Origin: Paracoccus sp. Z118
Lineage (GTDB): Bacteria > Pseudomonadota > Alphaproteobacteria > Rhodobacterales > Rhodobacteraceae
Direction: 5' to 3'
NCBI RefSeq assembly: GCF_019061185.1
Contig: NZ_JAHQZU010000010.1
Location: 62,001-126,000 of the forward strand
DNA length: 64,000 nucleotides
Positions 60,427 to 64,000 of this stretch are shown piece after piece (within the stretch, counting starts at the first letter, position 1; every line of letters starts with the position of its first letter). The notes below the pieces were generated by a model, which was given only the letters and a program-made list of their open reading frames with translations, was not told the origin of the DNA and did no database searches. The position numbers and the translations under genes are program-made.

Positions 60427-61191
60427 TCAGATCGTCTGGCCCCCGTCGATCACCAGGGCGTGGCCGACGATGTAGGCGCCGCCGTCCGAGCACAGCCACA
60501 GCACATTCGCCGCGATCTCCTGCGGGCTTGCGGGCCGGGCTGCGGGCACATTGTCGATGACGTTCTGCCGGCCCTCGGGCGTGCCGCCCGTGAATCGGTC
60601 CATCATCGGCGTGTCCACATAGCCGGGGCAGATCGCATTCACGCGGATGTTCGCACCCGCATAGTCAAGAGCCGCCGCCTTGGTGAGGCCGATCAGCCCG
60701 AATTTCGAGGCGCAGTAAGCGGCCTGACCCTTGATCCCCATGACCGACGCACCCGAGCCCGTGTTCACGATAACGCCGCCGCCCTGCTTCATCATCTGCG
60801 GGGCCTCGTGCTTCATGCACAGGAAGACGCCGCGAAGGTTGACGTCGAGGAGGCGGTCCCAGTCCTCCTCCGTCACCTCGTGGAGCGGCGCGACCGGCTG
60901 CTCGATCCCGGCGTTGTTGAAGCCGAAGTCGAGGCGGCCAAAGGCTTCGACGGTGCGCCCGACCGCGGCCTTCACCTCGTCGCCGTTCGCCACGTCGCAG
61001 GTGACGGCAAGACCACGCCCGCCGTCCTGCCCGATTATCTGCACCGTTTCGTCGAGCTCGTCCCGCGTGCGGCCCACGACCGCCACGCTCGCGCCGTTGC
61101 GCGCGAAGGCAAGCGCGGCCTCCCGCCCGATGCCGCTGCCGCCGCCGGTGATGAAGGCGACCTTTCCACTGAAGTCATATCGCGGGTTCAT
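60427..61191 (-). CDS. Short-chain dehydrogenase/reductase (glucose dehydrogenase-like SDR)
   Basis: 254 aa. TGGGSGIG cofactor motif (residues 15-22), CDVANGDEV, NNAGIEQP, catalytic Ser in NTGSGASV and YCASK, ending HALVIDGGQTI, the typical SDR C-terminus. Substrate not predictable. AGGGGAGACCGG before the ATG is a good ribosome site. It is the first gene of a same-strand group with the cyclophilin-like, RibD-like and second SDR genes. Confidence 0.9.
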   Translation of the reverse strand: MNPRYDFSGKVAFITGGGSGIGREAALAFARNGASVAVVGRTRDELDETVQIIGQDGGRGLAVTCDVANGDEVKAAVGRTVEAFGRLDFGFNNAGIEQPVAPLHEVTEEDWDRLLDVNLRGVFLCMKHEAPQMMKQGGGVIVNTGSGASVMGIKGQAAYCASKFGLIGLTKAAALDYAGANIRVNAICPGYVDTPMMDRFTGGTPEGRQNVIDNVPAARPASPQEIAANVLWLCSDGGAYIVGHALVIDGGQTI

Positions 61192-61748
61192 TCCGGTCTC
61201 CCCTGATTGTCGCAGGATGTTCTACCCGCCGCGGCGGAGGGCCGGCGGAAGGTCTTACGAAGAGGGCCCATGCCGCTCTCTCCTGCGTGAGCACGCAGGC
61301 CGGCGGCTCCATTGCCGCCGCCCATCACCAGATCACCGCCTGAGCACCCTGAACTACTGCAACGCGACATGGCTCATAACGGTTCGGCTGCAGCATCGCG
61401 TCCCACGCTTCTTGCCCGGCCCGAACCGGATGACCGCGCCGTCCCGACCCGCGTTGACCGCCATCTCAGAGTCCGCCTGACAGCGGACAGGATGGCAGAC
61501 CCAGTTCATGCTGATAACAGCCGCATCATGGGCAAACGCGCCGCATGGGCAACTCAGGAGACGGCAGCGGGCCGACGCTGGAGCATTGCCGCACCGAGGT
61601 CGAGACGCACCCCGACGGCCGTCCAGTGAAGGCGAGCGTGCTGAGGGTTGCAGTGTTCGTTCGCTCTCATGGGGAAGATTTCCAGAATTGACACCCTGCT
61701 GCTTCAGCGGATCAGGACATCAGGCAAGAGCGCCGGGCGACCAACCCT
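61192..61748. other. Intergenic region between SDR gene and cytochrome cluster
   Basis: 557 bp with no gene I can support. The largest plausible small frame is 61545-61691 (+), 48 residues, MGNSGDGSGPTLEHCRTEVE onward, without a convincing ribosome site or known family. Base composition is a little less GC-rich than the neighbours. It may hold decayed sequence. Confidence 0.4.
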
Positions 61749-62879
61749 CTACGGAACCCTCGCCACAGTCGCCGCGGTTGAATCGCTGCCCGCGAAATAC
61801 GTCGTCAAATCCGCGATGTCCTGGTCCGACAGCATCCGCACGGCGGCGGCCATGCGCTCGGCGTGCGGGCCGGGAGCTTGCGGGCCGGTGCGCCAGAGGC
61901 GCAGCCAGTCGGCGAGGAAGCGGGGATGCTGGCCGGCAATGCGGGGGGCGGGATTGCCGGGTTGGCCGTGACAGCCGAGGCAGGCGCCGATGTTGCGGGC
62001 CGGATCGCCCTGACGCGCCAGCCGTTCGCCCTGCGCAGCGTCGCCCTGCGCCAGCGCGGCGGGGCGGGGCGGATCAGGGGGGGGCGCGAAGGGAAGGGCC
62101 GCGAAATAAACCGCCAGCTTGTCGCGTTGGCTGTCGGTCAGGGGCGCGGCCATCGGCTCCATGATGCCGCTCTGGCGGTGGTTGCCGGCATAGTTGCCGA
62201 GCGCCCGGCGCAGATAGGCTGCCGTCTGCCCGGCCAGTTGCGGCGCGGTGCCGTCGCGGCCCAGCCCGTCGGACCCGTGGCAGCGGACGCAGCCGCCGAA
62301 TGTCGTCAGCGCACCGCTGTGCTGGCCGAAGGGGATCGCCGAAACCGGCGCAGGCGCCAGGGTGCTGCCGAAAGCCAGCGCGCGGAAGGTTTCCTCGGTC
62401 ATCTCCGGCAGTTTCGCGAGGAAGGCGGCGACGGCCCAGGCCTCGTCCTCGCGGCCTTCGCCGGTCCAGCCGGGCATGCCGGTATATTTGATGCCGTTAT
62501 AGGTGATCCAGTGCAGCGCTGCGGGCCGGCGCGGCTGCACGTCGGGCAGATAGGGGGCTTCGGGGTTCATCATCTGCACGATGGGATTGCGCTCGACCCC
62601 CGGCGCGCCGTGGCAGGTGGCGCAGCCGGTCAGGAAATGCGAAGCCCCCAGCCGCAGCAGCGCCGGATCGTCCAGATCGACCTGCGGCGGCGGCCGGACA
62701 CCCAGCGTCCGCAGGCGGACGGCGTTGTTCATGTAGCCGTGCAGCGCCTCGCCGAAGATGCGCCAATGCGGCACGCGGGCCGAGATGTCGTAGGGCGCCA
62801 CCCACCAGAAGGCGAAGGCGGCGACCAGCAGGGCCCCCAACGCGGCGACCGCCCTGCGCCATGTCACGCGCAGGATCAT
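61749..62879 (-). CDS. Triheme cytochrome c
   Basis: 376 aa. An N-terminal membrane anchor or uncleaved signal (VAALGALLVAAFAFWWVAPY) is followed by three haem c sites: CATCH (86-90), CVRCH (197-201) and CLGCH (300-304), so three class I cytochrome domains in one chain. It resembles electron-input cytochromes encoded beside haem-copper oxidases and the cytochrome subunits of alcohol dehydrogenases. It overlaps the ctaG-like gene by 4 bp (ATGA) with GGAGGGCGG upstream, tying it to the oxidase. Confidence 0.88.
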   Translation of the reverse strand: MILRVTWRRAVAALGALLVAAFAFWWVAPYDISARVPHWRIFGEALHGYMNNAVRLRTLGVRPPPQVDLDDPALLRLGASHFLTGCATCHGAPGVERNPIVQMMNPEAPYLPDVQPRRPAALHWITYNGIKYTGMPGWTGEGREDEAWAVAAFLAKLPEMTEETFRALAFGSTLAPAPVSAIPFGQHSGALTTFGGCVRCHGSDGLGRDGTAPQLAGQTAAYLRRALGNYAGNHRQSGIMEPMAAPLTDSQRDKLAVYFAALPFAPPPDPPRPAALAQGDAAQGERLARQGDPARNIGACLGCHGQPGNPAPRIAGQHPRFLADWLRLWRTGPQAPGPHAERMAAAVRMLSDQDIADLTTYFAGSDSTAATVARVP

Positions 62880-63448
62880 ACGGCCGCCCTCCGCAGCGTC
62901 GGCCCTAGCCGAGCCAGCGCGGCGACCAGATAGATGGCGCCGCCGATCCCGGCCATCGCGGCGCCGGCGAGTTGCTGCTCCTGCAGCGCGGTCAGGCCGA
63001 ACCATCCGGCACAGAGCCCGCCATAGAGATCGCGCGGCGCCAGCGTCAGGATGGCCCCCAGCAGCGTCATGTGCATCGAGGTGAACAGCAGCACCGCCAC
63101 CCCTCCCAGTGCGCCCGCACCGGCGGCCACGGCCCAGACGGCGAGACCGGCGGCAAGGAAGCTCGCCTTTTCCAGCAACCAGCCGCCTGTGGATACCCGC
63201 GCCCACATATGCGGGCCGGGCAGGTGCCAGCCCCAGACCGCCAGCAGCTCCAGCCCCGCCGCGGCCAGCAGAAGGCCCGCCCCGACATGCACGGGAAGGC
63301 GGGGCGCGAGCAGCGCGGGGATCGCCGCCACCAGCGCCAGGTGGACCCCCATGTGGATCAGGATGGAGCCGCCGCTGCGCGAGGCCGCGAGGGGCGAGAG
63401 CACGCCGAGCAGCAGCGCCAGCGCGAGGATGCGGCGCGGCGTCAGCAT
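62876..63448 (-). CDS. Cytochrome c oxidase assembly protein, CtaG (caa3-type) family
   Basis: 190 aa, mostly hydrophobic with about six helices. It contains ILIHMGVHLALVAAIPALLA, GWHLPGPH, and LFTSMHMTLLGAILTLAPRDLY, whose His/Met residues are the likely copper ligands of this family. It belongs to the caa3 CtaG family, not the Cox11 family that shares the name. The start overlaps the previous gene by 7 bp. Confidence 0.8.
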   Translation of the reverse strand: MLTPRRILALALLLGVLSPLAASRSGGSILIHMGVHLALVAAIPALLAPRLPVHVGAGLLLAAAGLELLAVWGWHLPGPHMWARVSTGGWLLEKASFLAAGLAVWAVAAGAGALGGVAVLLFTSMHMTLLGAILTLAPRDLYGGLCAGWFGLTALQEQQLAGAAMAGIGGAIYLVAALARLGPTLRRAAV

Positions 63449-63813
63449 CGCTCGAACACCAGCGTCGGCAGGAAGGTCATGACGATCGCCACCGCCGCCA
63501 GCACCGACAGCATCAGCGCGACATGGCCCATGAAGCGGGTGCGGCCGTTCTCGGTCGGATCGTCGATGGCCTCGTCCACGACCAGCACGCCGCGATAGCG
63601 CTGCCGGGCGATGCGGGCCAGCAGCGACACGGCCAGCAATGCCGACAGGGTCAGCACGACCATGACGATGCGGGTATCGACCAGCGGGCCCCAGCCCTTC
63701 GCGCACCAGACCGCGCCGACCCAGTAGCTCAGCAGGAAATGCCCGGCCCAGACCGTCAGCGGCGCCGCCAGCACCCAGACCGAACCCTTGTCGATGATGC
63801 GTTCATATTTCAC
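63442..63813 (-). CDS. Small membrane protein of haem-copper oxidase cluster
   Basis: 123 aa with GTG start at 63813, overlapping the subunit III stop by 4 bp (GTGA). Three hydrophobic segments: around PLTVWAGHFLLSYWVGAVW, VMVVLTLSALLAVSLLA, and ALMLSVLAAVAIVMTFLPTL. Position suggests a small oxidase-associated membrane subunit. No family assigned with certainty. The upstream open frame to 63921 is inside the subunit III gene. Confidence 0.7.
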   Translation of the reverse strand: MKYERIIDKGSVWVLAAPLTVWAGHFLLSYWVGAVWCAKGWGPLVDTRIVMVVLTLSALLAVSLLARIARQRYRGVLVVDEAIDDPTENGRTRFMGHVALMLSVLAAVAIVMTFLPTLVFERC

Positions 63814-64000
63814 GGCGTGGCCCTCAGCAGCGGGAACAGGCCCAGCAGCGTCAGGGTCACAACGACGCTCAGCCCCACGAAGTGCCAGTAAAGCGCCACG
63901 TTCCCAAGATCGGCGTCCCATGCGGGGGTGATCTTGCGCCAGAAGATGCCGGCCGCGCAGTAGCCGATTATCAGCATCCCGATGCCGACATGCGCGCAGA
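63810..64000 (-). CDS. Cytochrome c oxidase subunit III (partial, N-terminus outside window)
   Basis: The last ~63 codons, read from the window end: CAHVGIGMLIIGYCAAGIFW, then ALYWHFVGLSVVVTLTLLGL. The YWHFV motif and two closing helices are characteristic of haem-copper oxidase subunit III. The frame is open to the window edge and the rest of the oxidase operon must lie beyond 64000. Confidence 0.82.
   Translation of the reverse strand, partial: CAHVGIGMLIIGYCAAGIFWRKITPAWDADLGNVALYWHFVGLSVVVTLTLLGLFPLLRATP

Noticed and set aside
61545..61691. 48-residue frame starting MGNSGDGSGPTLEH
   Set aside because: No ribosome site, no family and no conserved context; left as intergenic.

Overview
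The window is high-GC, densely packed DNA from an alphaproteobacterium, almost certainly order Rhodobacterales (Paracoccaceae/Roseobacteraceae-like). The main reason is a 14-subunit complex I operon (27880 down to 9798) laid out as in Paracoccus and Rhodobacter. It has extra small genes between the nuo genes, including recognisable DUF5333 and DUF5337 proteins, and is followed by birA, coaX and rnj. The genus cannot be fixed from the sequence alone. No tRNA, rRNA, CRISPR array or phage region was seen.

Layout. 1-8237: pyrimidine salvage (upp, cut by the window start, and cdd), malic enzyme maeB, an AEC-type transporter, aroA, trmB and RNase J. 8230-27880: one long minus-strand run nuoA-B-C-D-E-x-DUF5337-F-DUF5333-x-G-lipoprotein-H-x-I-CMD-J-K-L-M-N-birA-coaX-rnj, with many genes 1-10 bp apart or overlapping by ATGA. 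28070-32423: nudC, and divergently dnaX-ybaB-recR-thioesterase. 32545-33033: a small heat-shock gene with a sigma32-like promoter and a leader that reads as a ROSE RNA thermometer. 33905-44137: a leucine/isovalerate catabolic operon (ivd, DUF1622 protein, acyl-CoA synthetase, LprI-like protein, mccB, small lipoprotein, mccA, GST, HMG-CoA lyase, methylglutaconyl-CoA hydratase), with a promoter and a palindromic operator just upstream of ivd. 44181-51106: alpha/beta hydrolase, thrS, cold-shock protein, FrnE-type thioredoxin-fold protein, and B12-dependent ribonucleotide reductase nrdJ.

51107-52840 is a scar of mobile DNA: an iteron array resembling an IS21-type end, a decayed IS3-family (IS407-like) element with several frameshifts and a changed DDE motif, and a 47-bp insertion carrying a 23-nt perfect palindrome. 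After this come an OsmC-family peroxidase and prfC. 55275-57932 is a three-gene periplasmic sugar/polyol dehydrogenase (Tat small subunit, GMC flavoprotein, cytochrome c). 58334-61191 holds two short-chain dehydrogenases around a RibD/DHFR-like reductase and an exported cyclophilin-fold protein. 61749-64000 is the 3' part of a haem-copper oxidase cluster (subunit III end, small membrane subunit, CtaG-like factor, triheme cytochrome c), translationally coupled throughout.

At least four copies of a dispersed intergenic repeat (a GC hairpin followed by a conserved GGGATATTT tail) lie at gene borders. The most noteworthy signals are the ROSE-type thermometer, the set of lineage-specific complex I accessory genes, this repeat family, and a 15-codon duplicated fragment of the mccA start.
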